Positions 11,301 to 25,019 are shown, numbered from the stretch's first letter. The stretch is 64,000 nucleotides of DNA from Rotaria socialis (GCA_905331475.1 CAJNYU010000498.1:1-64000); one strand, 5' to 3'. The notes: a model not told the origin generated them from the letters alone. Translations and numbers: made by a program.

Positions 11301-14300
11301 GTCCCTATGAAGCAAGCAAACAACTAATTAATATGATGATTGAAGAATTATATATAATGAGTAAATTTGAAAATTGGACTAAAACTGGTGTAACTGGCAG
11401 TGAAAATCCAAGTCCATTGGACGATCCGGCACATGCGCATTTCAAAGAATTTCAACATGAAAATCATTTACATTGGATATTTTTAGCGACACGTTCAGGT
11501 ATAACTGCCTATTGGCAATTGTATAATCTAGCTAATGAAGAACATATGCGGTAAGAAGAAATCTTAACGTTTAACATAAACTATTTAAAGATTTTTGTTT
11601 TAGGCAATTTGGTGATGCAAATCCAAATTCAATTGAATCTAGTTATTACGAAAGAACAATTAATGCAACTTATATGTATGGCGCTGATCATATCGATGGT
11701 GATCATCATATTTATTCACTTTTTTATGGCATATCAAATGTACCGGTGTCCAATACACGTATGTGAAAGTTTCTTGTAGTGTTCTTAAACGGAATTCTTT
11801 TTCCTATTGAAATTCTTTCACCTGAACAATCTAAATCTCTTACATAGATACGAATCAGTATAACTTCACAGATGAGCCAGGTATTTGTTTTTATGATTTT
11901 TAGTTATTGCTAGTAGATATTGTATTTAGTTTTGATTCTGAAACAAAAACTAGTGACGCTTAGTTCTAGAACGCCTTTGTTTTTAATAGTAGGAAATGGC
12001 GGTACAACAACAACGACGACAACAAAATCACAAATGTATTTAGTTATTACAACGGCCATTTGGATGAATAAAACATCGCAGAGACCGCAAAAGAAAATTT
12101 CAAGTGGTTCAGGAAATGTTCCATTTGGAGTCTTTGGAGTTGTGTTGCCATATAAAACAGTGAGATCAAGACATTTTTCTAATCTCTGTGTACGTAGTTG
12201 AAGAAGCATTTTATTTTCGAAAATATATTTTATTTTTGTTTCTTTTAGGCAAAAATGGATACAGGAATTTGTTATATTATTGATGAAAATGGTTATATTA
12301 TGTTTATTAGTCAGCCAGAAGGAACTGATAGAACGGTAATAGATGGAGTATTTCTACAGAAAGTTTCAATCAATTGATTATTTCTTAGGAGGATATTGGA
12401 AAATTCATAGGTGAATTCGAAGGTCCACTAATGCAAGATTTAGTGGCGAAAAAGATTTTCTCAGAGTAAGTTACACAGCATTTTCTACTCGAATTCTTGA
12501 TATAGAAAAAATCTAGTATTCGAAAATATTACCAACATCATGTTTCTATTAAATACTTATTCGAAATTCGAATTTCTTGATACGAAATAGAGTCAACACT
12601 AAATCTGTTTTAGCAACTGCATATGAAATAACTAGCGTAACCTAATCTCATTAGGAAATAGTATCTTTTCGGTTCAATTTCACGGACTGTTAGTTTCACT
12701 AATGGTTCAATTTTGTTAAGGATGTTGTTTGTTTATCTTGATTAGTCATGCATAAGACTGATCTTTTTCGTTACAAGACACATATTACAACCTTTCATTT
12801 GTCCTATTGATCAAGACCCTTATTCAGTTTGTTGTTGTAATTATAAGCAAGCATTTGATTGATCAACATCTGTTAAACTTAAGGATCAAATATTTTCCCT
12901 TCTGTTGATTCTATCTTGAGTATTTTCATACATGAATTTGAGTCAAGATCTGTCGTTCTAGACACAAAGTTTTATTTCGTTGAAGCGTTAAGAATCTTTT
13001 TGTAGGATCCGTTACATACGTATGTTCTCTTCCTCTTATCATTAGTATCGGATGTTACATCTGGAATAGGGATCGAAGTTGATCTACTTTGGTCACAATG
13101 GCCGAGACAAAAAAAAAAAGAAAACCTTGATCTCATTCATCTTGTATCAAGATATTTCCCTGCAAGCAAACTACATTTATTTCTTTAGACTGAAAATGGT
13201 TGATTTTCAAGGTGTCTGTTTACAACGTAAATTACGATACGAGAAGAGTGCTAGTGGTCTCTTTCATGGCGTACGTATATAAGAAGAAATTTATATAACT
13301 GAACTTACATAAAACTATATGTTTCCTTTTTATTTGTCTTTAGATTCTTCAAACAGCTTCCATGATGATATGGAATATTATTAATCATATTGCAATGTAT
13401 GAAATTTATCTATTTAAATCAATGAAATCATTTTTTGCTCTTGAAGGTTTTTGGTTCGCGATATTGTTATTTGGCCACAATGGACTTATGCAGCTAAAAA
13501 AGCTAATCTCGCTAATATAAATACAACAGTCGAAGCACCACCACAGAAAACTCATATTCGTGAAAGCCTCAGTAATATTCTCTTAACATATATCGACTTT
13601 CGTCGTCCGATATTAGATTATAAAGGATATCATAATGGATCAAAAGATGATGACTCAATTGAACGAGTACCTGAATCATGTATCGAAGAATTTAATCTTT
13701 ACGTTTCAACTTGGAAAGGTTGGCTAGGGCCATTGCCATCAACAGATAATTCTGTAACATGGGAACAAGTCGAACGTGATAATTCCGTGCATGGTACAAT
13801 CAGTTGCACACATGTTGTGAAAGAAACAGAAAATTTCGATGATTTTTATGGAAATAATTCGAATGGAACAAATTATTCAACAACGATTCCACCATCTCCA
13901 ACTCCACCTGTTGCTGAATCATTTAGGTAATGGAGAACTATTGAAAGAGACGAATCTTCGAATTGATCAATCGCTTCCAAGTCGAAATTACTAGAATTGA
14001 ACAAACTTCTTCAGTATAGAGCTACACCATTCGTTTAGAGAAATACTCTAAAAATCAAGTTTCGCAGTTAGATCGATATAATCACGACTGAAAAGCGGTT
14101 TATTAATTTAAATAACTTCTATGTTAAATCTATGAAATGATTTTACAAAATATTAAATCTTTTTTTCTCTTACAGTTATTCAATATCAAAAATTCCTAAA
14201 AGTAATTTAATGATGGTTTATGTCAATCATCCAAAAGAAACATCACAATTATGTCCAAAATTAATCATAAAACGTAAACCAGTTGAATTTACACCAGAAG

Positions 14301-14485
14301 AATGGTGCACACGTTTAAAAACAACACCCTATCGTGAAAGACCACAAAAATGTTTTTTTGTACATGAAGGAGAAAACAAAACCTTATTTTCAAAATGTTC
14401 ATACGCACTCAGATTGACAAATCATAATTTATTAACTAACTTCATGTGGATTATAATTCTATCCTTTTATCATCTAAGAGTTTGA
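5338..14485 (+). CDS. CACNA2D: Voltage-gated calcium channel alpha2/delta subunit (VWA + Cache)
   Basis: This encodes the extracellular auxiliary subunit that traffics and modulates voltage-gated calcium channels. The start at 5338 gives a hydrophobic signal peptide (IICILFLSIHI). Exons I can place include 5338-5468, 5551-~5864, ~5926-6123, 6178-~6281, ~6333-~6690, ~7141-7352 and ~8515-8738, and they run on to a last exon at ~14176-14485. The VWA_N-type segment (ELTWQYF, VWPG) precedes a VWA domain whose metal site DASGS lies near 6583. The next VWA strand reads MIMIVTDGATE. The Cache region follows (LGAVGVDIPVKLL; FMINHNGYLMFHPDLRP near 9060-9118). The later section GEFEGPLMQDLVAKKIFS is typical of the delta-side region. 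The C-terminus ends in a hydrophobic tail (FMWIIILSFYHL), consistent with a GPI signal or membrane anchor. Several introns are about 50 nt; others reach 0.7-1 kb. Exact boundaries in the middle are approximate. Confidence 0.93.
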
Positions 14486-16287
14486 AAGAAATTTGTCTGG
14501 CGCTGGCAGCCCGGTGTGTGCGTGCGTGTGTGTATCTCTGTGTGTGTTTGTTTTCATCTGAAATCCAAAATATTGTGCATCTGTACAAGTTATGGTTTCC
14601 TATTTGTTTGTTTTTTAACAAATTTTCCTTTTTGATAGAATTCTCATAACCAATAAAATATTTTATTTAAGGAAAAATTAATGTTTATATCTCAACTCAC
14701 ACGTGCTGCCTACAATTCAAAATAAAAATTGAACAGGTAATCGAATTTCATTGTAAAGATTAGATTTCTATTTGTTTAATCTAAAAAAAGCACTTGCATA
14801 ACCAGTTTTAAGAAGACTCGAGAGCGCTGTCACTTCCGCAGTAAACGATTGAGTGGTACTTTAAAAAAGAGCTTCATGCTTATCTATAGACATAATCAGG
14901 AGACCGAACCCACTTAAAACTCTATCTTTGTTACGTCACTGGATTGAAGTGTACCTATTTTTCACTTATATATTTAAAAAATCAGGGGTGATATCAAAAC
15001 TTGGATTTCTGCTTACGAACTGTAATTAGAATAGAAGTCTTTTTTTGATAAATCGGCAAGGCGTACTATGATCATGTTTTTTGTACTGAGAAAGAAGAAT
15101 TGCCGAGAGCTTAATGTTTATAGCAAATTTTGTACCTTGAGATTTCATTTGATACGAGAAAATCTTAGGTACTGGAAAAAAACTATTTGTATTTACTGAA
15201 ATTTTGTTAAGCTTTCGAATGCATAGCCACTGCTATTTAACCGGTACAGAAAGAACAATCTTTTACTACATTTTCGATTTAAAATTTATGCTTTTCAATG
15301 ATGAAGTAATGCGAAAAAGTAAACATTTGCTGATCAATCGATAATCTATGCAGTTCGTGTTTCATGTTCTATAATCGTTCTATAAATGTTCATTATCGTG
15401 ACGAAGAATTCAAACTTATTTTTATAATGACTATTAAAACATAAAATAATCTCTTATATACAAAAAAAAAACAGTGCTTGGCTGCAAAAAGTCGAAAGTA
15501 TCATTAATATTTGTTTGACCAGTGTTTTCAACAGTAATCTTAAACATTAAAAACTCAATATATATATATATATATATATTCATTGCTTTTTTTCTCTCTA
15601 TGCTAATATTAGCATACACATTCTTCTATGTAATTGAAAGTCTCTTTCGCCAGTGCGACTATCGTGCTCATGATAGTGGTAATCAGACAAGAAAACAAAT
15701 TTTTTAATCTCATCGAACCATGATAAATGCATCTGACATATGTTCGAACAAATAAAAGAGCGGATGGCCAAATGAATTTTATAGCATCGTGTATTCTTTG
15801 CATATTCACACTTATATGTCGTCTATACATCCATTAATCCATTCTTGTAAATGACAAAAAAACAATTGTGTCTTTGTGTCTTATTACCACATAAAAAGTT
15901 ACATTCGATGAATATGAACGAGAAAAAGAGAAACATGAAGTAAAGTAAGCGAAGAAGAAAAAAAGCGCATTGCACAAAGGCAAGTAACAAACTTCTTGTT
16001 TAATCATTCACATTAAAAGAAAGTCATATATGTATATATTATATGTATGTTTGATGATGTAATATTTTGTTAAAAAAAATGATGAAGAACAACAAGACGA
16101 TCGACCAGATAATAACGAAAAAAAAAAGAAGAAAGAAAAAGGAATGAATAAGAATAGCCACACAAATGTTTTGTTAATTTTTTTTATATCGCGTCTTTTA
16201 AACGGTGATCAAAATACACAAAAAAAAGAAAGTAGAAGCGAAGAAATGAACGTTGGATTAAGAATGTTTATGAGTGAATATCGATTT
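14486..16287. other. Intergenic, microsatellites only
   Basis: No convincing coding frame. It holds a GT/GC-rich dinucleotide stretch just after the calcium-channel stop (about 14514-14548), a TA dinucleotide tract at about 15558-15580, and A-rich low-complexity DNA near 15900-16240 just beyond the cofilin stop. Confidence 0.5.
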
Positions 16288-17442
16288 CTATTTTGATTTA
16301 GTTTTTTCACTAATTATTGCATCCAAATCAAGATCAGCCTTGCATGTTGCTTGAATATGGTTGCGAATACCTTGAAGGGCATTTTTTAAAGCATCTTTGC
16401 TTGATGCGCATAACATTTTACGTTTGATAGCAGCTGTATCTGGTGCCCTTGATTTAAGTAAACAAAATTTAATTCAATGACAAAATAGAAATTTTTTTTC
16501 TTAAAATTTTACCATGCAATGAAAAAGATTTCTGTGCGTGAACCTTCATTTGTATCATAGAAGATATCGATGATTGCATATCGGACATCATTAGCCGGTA
16601 ATGCATCAAGCATGTCAGCCCATTTTTGATCTAAATAGTTTAATAAAATAAAGGATTTCAAATTTAAAAAAAATATATATATATATTACTTTTTTCAGCC
16701 GCAGGTGCGTTTTGTGGTACTTTGTTAATACCTTCATTTAATACAACTATTTTCGATATATCATCACTGAATCCAAGTACAAGATAGCCAGTGTTTTTCT
16801 TTATTTTAAAGTCGTGAAATTTTTCAATGACAGTGTTATCAACTTTAACACCAGATGCCTTGAAAAAAAAAAGAAATTATTAAATATATTGAAATCGATT
16901 TCAATAGAAAAATAAAATAAAATTTCTATACTAAGAAATCTTCCGTGTGTGTTTTCTTACCATTATTAATGATGATCACAGAGATAAAAGTAGATGATGT
17001 TTAGCTAGCTATACGTATGTGTCTATTTTACTCGAAGACGAAAAGGAGAAAAAAAAAACGAAATAAAAATTCTGCAACTGATGACGATAAGTTATTTCGG
17101 ATCTTTTCTCCTGACTTTTCTTTCCTCTTTTCTCTTCTGTCGATCGTTTCTCCTCTTTCAGTGTGCACACAATAACATTTCCATATATTGCATTACTGTG
17201 TTTGTATGAATGAATCACGGCCGAGATGACTATACGTGCATACATCTTTCTTGTCTCATGTTTCGTATACACGTAGAAGCTAACAACAATTATCATTCGT
17301 CATCAGTAACGGGGCGTAATCCGCACACATACTGAATAAACTATGTGTAGATATTTTCTCTTATGTAAATAGACATTCTAGCAAAGGACGAAGGAACTTG
17401 AACAAAAAAAAAAGAGGAACGATCACTTACCGATCCAGACAT
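16288..17442 (-). CDS. cofilin: Cofilin / actin-depolymerizing factor
   Basis: This is an ADF/cofilin, which binds F- and G-actin and severs filaments in the cytoplasm. Minus-strand exons 17442-17431, 16858-16690, 16630-16513 and 16447-16288 join in phase to 152 residues, the usual size of a single ADF-H domain. The first exon encodes only M-S-G-S, so an N-terminal serine that LIM kinase could phosphorylate is present. Diagnostic segments are ASGVKVDN, DVRYAIIDIFYD, and the long actin-binding helix after WAPDTAAIKRKM, which contains ASSKDALKNAL. Having a tiny first exon with the ATG split from the body is common for cofilin genes. The long upstream region may contain the promoter. Confidence 0.96.
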
Positions 17443-17830
17443 GTTGTATATAGTATTGACTGATAGTGAACAACAAAAAATGTAAGTGTCAATGGACTTG
17501 TAGGACGGTGAACGGACGTTGGTTACAACGATCAAAAATAAACAAGAAAAACACCGATGAGATAAGGCAACCACCACGAACACGAAGAAAAAAAACCGAA
17601 TAAATGAAGAGAAATACTTGTCACAATCTGCCTATTTTTATACTCACTTGTTTGTTGAATTATAGGGCTGATAGCGAGTAGAAAAACAAGACTCAAGAGA
17701 ACAAGCATATTACTCATGATTTTTTTTTTGTTCTTTCTGCTGTTTCGGTTTAATTTTCGATGCAACACGAGAAGACCCGGCCATTTTATAATGACCAAAT
17801 AAGGAGATATGTGAATCAGACGAGGCAGAC

Positions 17831-17861
<31 letters not shown>

Positions 17862-19422
17862 ACGAACGAATAAAACAATAATATCAGATGTTGTTTTAGT
17901 TATTTAACTTATTCACTATTACTAAGAGATTCTTATTGTGAATGTTAAATATGATCATGTCGAATGAGAAATAATTTCACTAAAAACAAATTTCCAATGA
18001 AAAAATTTCACGAGCCATAGTGAAATTCAAGAACAAATGCCCTCGTTAGTTGTTCAACAATTGGTCTGAAATGAACCATTCATATGATGCTTAACCATTT
18101 AAATAATTTTAAATTCATTTTTCTTTTGAATTTTGATATTTTAAATTCAAAATAATTTCACGAGTTAAAATAAATGAAAGAAAAATAAAATTTTATTTTT
18201 CTCTTTAGATTTGAGAAAAACTTCTCTAACCTTTTATCAACACCGAATGTATTGGTGATAGCAAATCAAAATCCATTAGAAATATAATCGCAAAATGAAA
18301 ATAATTTAGTTTAGTATGTAGCGCAAAGATCTTTCGTAATAAATTTTACAAGAAAGTTTTGTTACTGAGTCATATGAGTCAAAATGACCTACTATTCTTT
18401 CAAAAGCTGTACACCTTCCACATATGGTCATTGCCTGAGTGAGAGAGAAAACAGCAATCTTGTGGATTCAGTGCAAGTCGCAGTAAATAGCATGCATTGG
18501 TGAATGTTTCTGTTGTCTCACGAATAACAAGCTGTGATAATTTCTCTTTTTCGAATTCAATTACTGATATGCCCTGGCTCCGAAATGAATGAGCCAGGTT
18601 AATTGTCAACTATCGTGAAAATAATTCAAAATTACAATTTTCCAAAAAAGAAACGACTTTCGATGTTATACGAAGTCTTTTGGTCGACTTGTATTGACTT
18701 CATAGTGAACAAAAAAATTGATATTTCTCTAAGAATTTTTTAGAAAAAAAAGAGCGTGTACTTGCAAGAGATTTCATTCAACGGCGAAGTATTCCTCTTA
18801 ACGATCATTATCAGAAATTTAACTCGATCTCTATACTAGCAGATGAAAAGAAATATCTCCTGTATTTCAGATATGTTATGGTTGCAAAAACAGTGTCTGA
18901 ATGAGTATTAGTATTTACGACAATGCAATAATACATTTAACTTCTTATATTATGTCGATGCTCCGATGCATTTGTAGGGATACGATTTATGGTAGTTATT
19001 TTCAATTATTTCAAAACTGCTATAGAATTTTCAATCTTTAACTTATTAGTCTTAAGATATCTTGAAAAAAGAACATCGAGATTTGATTTTGATGCCATAA
19101 AAATCCTATTCATAAAATATTTTCACTCAACAACGTGAAAGGACTGTCTGATCGCAGAATTCATCCATTCGTCTATAAATAAAGTCATAAATGATTACAG
19201 TAAAAAAGTTGACTTCGGGAAAATATTTTGTTTTATTGCAAGAAGTTTTCGATTAAAATATCAAATGAATTATTAAATCTATCAACAACTATGCGCAATA
19301 ACAAAACTTTTTATTATTATTGTATGTATACAAAACAAGAAAAAAAACGAAATAAGATTCACCACAGGAGTCCAGTAAATTTCTTTTAATCGAATGAAAA
19401 GAAAGTCTCAGCAAAAGAAAAA
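17443..19422. other. Intergenic between divergent genes
   Basis: No gene recognised. It contains an AG dinucleotide microsatellite at about 17827-17853 close to the cofilin 5' end. The rest is AT-rich sequence with no sustained frame. It separates cofilin (minus) from the orphan at 19423 (plus) and probably carries both promoters. Confidence 0.5.
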
Positions 19423-20052
19423 ATGTATCGTCATGGGATAATGTACAATAATGTTTGTACACATCAATCGCCTGCATCATGTCATCATCATGAAATCAAC
19501 GTATGTTCACCATACGATGTTGCAGAACCCTTGCCAATGCCTACTCTAAATTGTTGTGGTTCATCATATTGTCACGACTATGCTTGTAGACGAGATATTT
19601 CATGCCGTAATTATCCATGTTACGATTGCGTTTCACGAGTTGTTCCACCACCAATAACTCTAACGAATGTTCGCAATGATATTCGCTATGTTGTCGATGA
19701 TCCCGAAATGATTTATGACGATGACTATGGAAGTACTTATAGATTATCTCGATCAAAAGTTCAATTAGTTGATTTGGTACCAAAACATAATGTGCGAACG
19801 ATTTCTAATCGTTTAGTTGTATCGAACGAACCACGAGAACGAATTATTTTACCTCGTTCAACTGTTCTACGGCAATCATCAGTTCCGATCTATGAAAGAC
19901 GTAAACCTGTACGATTAGTTCCATTATATCACTCAGCAGAACCTCAATATCTTGTGTCGAATCGAATACCAATGACTAGAAAACTTGTACCACTTGCAAC
20001 TGTATGTCATCCAAAAAAACGAACTATAAAAGTGCGCTCGTTATCTCCTTAA
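19423..20052 (+). CDS. Hypothetical Cys/His-rich protein, single exon
   Basis: I do not recognise this 209-residue protein. The N-terminal third is rich in Cys, His and Tyr (CHHHE near residue 20; CCGSSYCHDYACRRD around residues 44-58; CRNYPCYDC around 61-69). That could be a metal-binding or disulfide-linked segment, although no standard zinc-finger spacing fits. The remainder is basic, with repeated short R/V/L/P motifs (RLVPLYH, RKLVPLA, KVRSLSP) and no predicted membrane segment or signal peptide. The frame is uninterrupted and codon use resembles the neighbouring genes. The start is the first ATG, after an A-rich leader. Confidence 0.65.
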   Translation: MYRHGIMYNNVCTHQSPASCHHHEINVCSPYDVAEPLPMPTLNCCGSSYCHDYACRRDISCRNYPCYDCVSRVVPPPITLTNVRNDIRYVVDDPEMIYDDDYGSTYRLSRSKVQLVDLVPKHNVRTISNRLVVSNEPRERIILPRSTVLRQSSVPIYERRKPVRLVPLYHSAEPQYLVSNRIPMTRKLVPLATVCHPKKRTIKVRSLSP

Positions 20053-20467
20053 ACTTGTGACAAGACATTTTCTTTTATATTATAGCGTTGTTTCATACTT
20101 ATATTTTCCTTTGAAAAACAATTCATGTAATTTTTTTCTTTTCTATTCACTATGTAGCGCCATCTGTTCTCGTTGAGGTAAATATGTAAACGACTATTGG
20201 CTGTGAATGAAGTACGAATTAAGTTTTAATAGTGACACGTTGACGCAGCGTCGAAATTTATTGTTTTCACCTTATCTACTAATTAATACCAACGATATTT
20301 TCCTGTGTTGGTGTGAAACAATGCCCATAAAACACTCTTTACTAGCAAAGCCTTAATTTTCATTCCATAAAAAGTTGCATGCAGAAATATTCGATTAAAC
20401 TTGATCCTTTTTTATCAAACAAAAACAGAGCTTTATTTTAGATCTCCGTTGAAAATAGAAATTAACG
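20053..20467. other. Intergenic, nothing recognised
   Basis: AT-rich spacer between two plus-strand genes. A TTTTAG acceptor-like site about 30 nt before the membrin ATG could mark a 5' leader splice. Confidence 0.4.
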
Positions 20468-22623
20468 ATGGATTCCCTTTTCCCTCAAACATCTGTTGTA
20501 ATTCGTGAAATTCAAAATGATTTACTCGCATTCGAAAGTTCACAAGATCATGAAACTGACACAAATTGTACTAATCATATTAATAATCAATTTCAACGTT
20601 TATCGGAAATGTGTGATCGACTTGATATACTCGTGAATAAAGAACCAGTACAACGACGAGCACAATCAAGGCAACGTCTCAATGAAATCAAATATGACAT
20701 CAGACATTATCAAGTACGTTCTCTATTTTATACATCTCGAATTAACCCAAGATATCCTTGAGAAAAAATAAAGCAATAATAATAGATTTCTTCGTTGAAT
20801 GCTTAGCAACTACGAATGTCAAGAGAATAATTATTTATTGTCTAAGTAAGTCATTAGGGTTCTCGATAACTTTAATCTTTACGAAATAGTTCTAGTGCTA
20901 TAAAATCTATTTTAGTAGTTTACGAGATATTTGTTTTAAAAATACATTTGTCTGAGTCACCGGTTGATCCTTGCAACTCGAGAAGAAGAAATGAAATGTA
21001 TTTTTTTCTGCCTTAGCGAATGATATTTTCAATAAGGATCATAAAGAAAAGTTTGAAAATGTCAAATAGATACTTTTGTTTATTTATTTATACGCAGTTT
21101 CTACTTCATATGCCAGAAATATCATTTCGTTTGATTATACGTTAATTAAATAGTACGTTTGACTAATGGTCTATACGATAGTTTCAATTTGATTATTATT
21201 CATACAATTATGATTTGCATATGCGAACTATTAAATATAATTCGAAATATAAATTAGGAATCATGGAATTAAACTTAATTTATTAAGAAGCATAGATCGA
21301 AGGTTACGGATGCATGTAAATAGGATTATTCCTTTTTTGTATAGTTAAGATTTCAAGTGAGCCATGGCTCGAATCGTCACAGTTCAATGATTGAGTAGAT
21401 GCTAGAAACTAAAAAAATAATAGAGTCTACAGATTTGTCAAGTGTAAAATTGTCCATATGAAAACAAAATATATCCATTGGAACTTAATTATAACTGTAT
21501 TTTTCAATAAAGTGAAGACAAAGAGTTCCGAGTATAAGATCATATTCAAGAAACAATGCTTCTATAAGAATGACATAAATCAAATGATTCATTGTGACTA
21601 GGCATTTTTTACTGAGCTTGTCTCTCTGTAACCAATCACAGAGAAACAAAAACCGATTCCATTTCATTATGAATAATAATAGTCAATTATCGATAGGTCA
21701 ATAGTAATGAAAGTCATTGGTACTTCCTACGCAACGATTACTCTTGTAACTTTGATACCTACTAGCACTTGTCAGAAAGATATTAACCAAACAAAATTAA
21801 CTTCAAAGCAAAATTACTCACTGCCGAACAGTCAAAAGCCAGAACTTTTCTCTCGTGTGAAAAGTTCTTTTTCATAGCTCAGGGGAAGCAACAGGGTGTT
21901 TAATTCAAACATTAGTAAAAACAAACTTGAATTAAAAATAATAAGTATGAGTAGATTTCAAGCAAACAAACGTATTATTTATAAGAGAAGTTCGAAAAAG
22001 AAAGAAAATTATTTTATCTAGATTACGCATGCCAAATTTAAGTATTTAAACAAAGTCACACAACACATAGGGTGTCTCTTTCGTTATGGATGTCACGAGA
22101 ATTAAGTTGAATTGAATGAATAGTACAAAATGTAAACAATAAGTTGATCATTATTTTCAAGTTTGATTCTATGTAGTACATCATATTTAATATAATAACA
22201 TGTTCGTTTTCTTAGGCTGCTTTCGCTAGTATCACTTCAAAAAAACAACAACGCGAAGAAGCTGAACGCCAACGAGAATTATTACTTCATCGTAAATTTA
22301 CACCATCGACCGTTACTGCAAATGGTGCAACACATATCAATCTTGATCATTCACTAGATTATTCTCAACGGCTTGATTCAACTCATGCGCATGTTGATAG
22401 CTATCTTGAGCAAGCACGCGTAACTCTTGAAAGTCTTCAATTTCAAGGATCGACTCTAAAAAATATTCGTAAGAAAATGATCTCGATGGGCAATATGCTT
22501 GGCCTATCATCAACTGTTATACATTCAATTGAACGGCGTTCAGCAGGCGACTGGTGGGTTTTATTTGGCGGAATGCTTGTAACTCTTATCGTTATGTTTG
22601 TTTTATATAAATGGCTTGTTTAG
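20468..22623 (+). CDS. GOSR2: Golgi Qb-SNARE membrin (GOSR2/Bos1)
   Basis: This is a Qb-SNARE for ER-to-Golgi and intra-Golgi vesicle fusion. Exons 20468-20713 and 22216-22623 join at phase 0 to 217 residues, close to the 212 of human membrin. The N-terminus MDSLFPQT matches the family start. The helical N-terminal domain contains KEPVQRRAQSRQRL. The SNARE motif includes the central layer Gln in LQFQGSTLK and the signature NMLGLSSTVIHSIERR. A C-terminal membrane anchor (LFGGMLVTLIVMFVLYKWLV) ends the protein with almost no lumenal tail. The single intron of 1.5 kb is unusually long for this window; I found no gene in it. Confidence 0.96.
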
Positions 22624-22968
22624 AAGAAAAAAAAATATATATATCAAAATTAGATGTGTCTTTCCTTCTTTTTCTCTTTTCCCTCTTTTTTTTTTGTTAA
22701 ACCTTAGAAATACTCACCTGAAGCAACAGCGTCAAGAGTAACTCAGCTGTCTTGAGTAGCAGAATGGAGAAACAAAGAAAAGAAAAAGAAACTAAGTTTT
22801 TTTAAACACTATTACTTGACATCCAGCGCAACAGTTGTTGTGTGTCGCGTGTTGTTGTATTTACCGTTGTTATGGAATGACAATTAAATTGAAAGTTAGG
22901 AGTGCGAGAAAAGAAAAGATCAAAAACAATCGACATTTTCACATTTGTTATATTACAACGAAGACATC
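22624..22968. other. Intergenic, nothing recognised
   Basis: Spacer of about 345 bp with a TATATATA tract just after the membrin stop and pyrimidine-rich DNA near 22660-22700. Presumably a 3' end followed by the promoter of the next gene. Confidence 0.4.
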
Positions 22969-23817
22969 ATGGGTTGCGGAGCAAGTAATAGTACGCCTCG
23001 TGTACAAGCACCAACATTAAACAAAAAGTCAGCACTACCAGCAATTCAATCACAATCCAAACCGAAATTACCGTCAGCTAAATCAAATGGATCAAGTGAT
23101 AGCGGAATCGAAGATTCAGAACCAATTAAAAGTTAGTTTTAAAAATACTTTCTAAATCACTGAAATAGAATAACAATGCTTTTGTAATTTAGAACCGCCT
23201 ATGTCATCGAAAATTCCTGTCCCATCTGAAAATTTACTCATTGAACATCATCAAAAATCTCGCTTAGGCTACGGTGAAACATTTGAAATTATTACTACAC
23301 CGAAACCAGGTGCTCTAGCGCCATTAAAACATGTTCCGAAATTTCTTGCTACTACTAAACAACCGTCCATTGCTGATCCTGACCTACAAGCTAAATTGGT
23401 TGAGAAACAAGAACGTGCTTCACGCAAACGTCAGGTAGAACAATCAAATTTATAAACTCAATATTCTCTGAATAATTGCTTTTTTTTCTAAAGGAAATTG
23501 AAGAAGCACGTCGACTAGCATCATCAAGAATAGGACATCGAGTATCAACAAAGCCAGCAACATATCCTATAACTACGACCGACTCATTTACAACAACATC
23601 CAAACATGATGAACGTCATCAACAATTATCAATGCTTCGCGACCAACTTCGGCATAGCAGTAATAATAGTCTTTATGATCCCATGCATACTCCACGTACT
23701 TCTCGCCCTGATTCTATCACAAGTGGAACACCGGATACTGCAAACATGACACCACGTCGTGGTGGCTTTGTGATCGGTGCTACAACGGCTTCAAATTTCA
23801 AACCAGTTTATGACTAA
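22969..23817 (+). CDS. Probable N-myristoylated stathmin-domain-like protein
   Basis: Exons 22969-23131, 23193-23434 and 23494-23817 join in phase to 242 residues. The start MGCGASNST is a strong N-myristoylation site with a neighbouring Cys for palmitoylation, so membrane attachment is likely. Residues 20-60 are Ser/Lys/Pro-rich. The central part (GYGETFEIITTPKPG, then LQAKLVEKQERASRKRQ-EIEEARR) has the order and charge pattern of a stathmin domain: a short beta-hairpin-like start followed by a charged tubulin-binding helix. This resembles vertebrate STMND1, which also begins MGCG. The C-terminal part is Ser/Thr-rich and likely disordered. The assignment rests on pattern resemblance only; it could be another small acylated protein. 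Confidence 0.6.
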
Positions 23818-25019
23818 ACAATCATGCGATATATTCATTTTTTCTTTTTCTTTTTCTTTTTCTGTAAATTCCGTTTTATTTTGTTGCCAGTCAGCACATG
23901 AAATTAAATTCAGTATGAAAATATAAACCGTCTGTTTCCTTTACAAATGAGTCATAATTTATGCTTGGCGTGATAAATTATTTTCGATCATGTAGAAAAA
24001 GTCACTTTTAATATTATCCATTCACGTATTTGATTAATCGATTCATAGGATTACTCGCCATAGAAATCATCATTGCAAAGAATACATTTGATATGCTTCA
24101 TTTTTCTTCTTTTTTTTTACATTAGATTAAGAAAATCGAAAAAGTATGAAATTTATTTGCAAGATAACAGAAAAACTTAATCCGAGTGATTCATATTGAT
24201 GAGTGCTGAATTTAACGAAGTTTCAAGGTGTATAAATGAACACATTTGGTGAATGCTGTCTGATCTCATTTGTTAAAATAACAAAAATCATTTTCATCTC
24301 AAGTTAACTCTTCTGTTGCGATGTATCAAATTACATTGAATATGTACACAAAAGAAATTCATGTTCAAACAAATGAAATGTTGGATTGGCAATGAACCTT
24401 AATAGACACTTGTTGTAAAGCAATGGCATTACGTAAATAGTTGTAGTATCAGTACAAGACTCAAGAAAAAGTAAAACATTTTATTGAACATATTCTTATT
24501 TAACAAAAAAATTGTTTTTTCCTTTGTTAGAAATGGCAAGTAAAAAAGAAGAATAACAACACCATAATTGGCAACTTATGTGTAACAGTATTTATAAGTT
24601 TTCAATACTTTAAAATACAAATGACATCGAATATAAGCATTAATAGTCATTATGAATCAATAAAAGTTCCATTATGAGAATGGATATTTGAGTAGGCAAA
24701 TATACGATATTTTAAGTTTCACCTCACTTCACCTTACAATGCTGATTGTAACCAATGACATACATGTGACATTTTGTTTGATTAAAGTACTAATTTGTTT
24801 TTTCTTTTCCGTGGGATATGATTAATTATAGATATTTCGACACGATATTACCTTTTGAACTGCTATCAAATTAAATAATTTTTATTCATTTTTTTTTGTA
24901 GACTCACGTTATCTGCGATTTTCGTTCAAGTTTTGTTTTAGCATTATTAACAGACATGTTCTAGAGAGAGAGAAAAAAATTGTGGCAAATTGAAATTCTT
25001 AACACAACTTTCTTTGTAG
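23818..25019. other. Intergenic, nothing coding
   Basis: AT-rich spacer of 1.2 kb. A TTTTTC tandem tract lies at about 23836-23862. The last bases form a strong splice acceptor (TTTCTTTGTAG) ending directly at the DOCK start codon. Confidence 0.5.

Noticed and set aside
11910..12209. Overlapping frames of about 95 codons on both strands
   Set aside because: They lie within the CACNA2D gene, and the exon frames explain the sequence; shadows.
15522..15707. Frame with IYIYIYIYI
   Set aside because: Product of the TA microsatellite.
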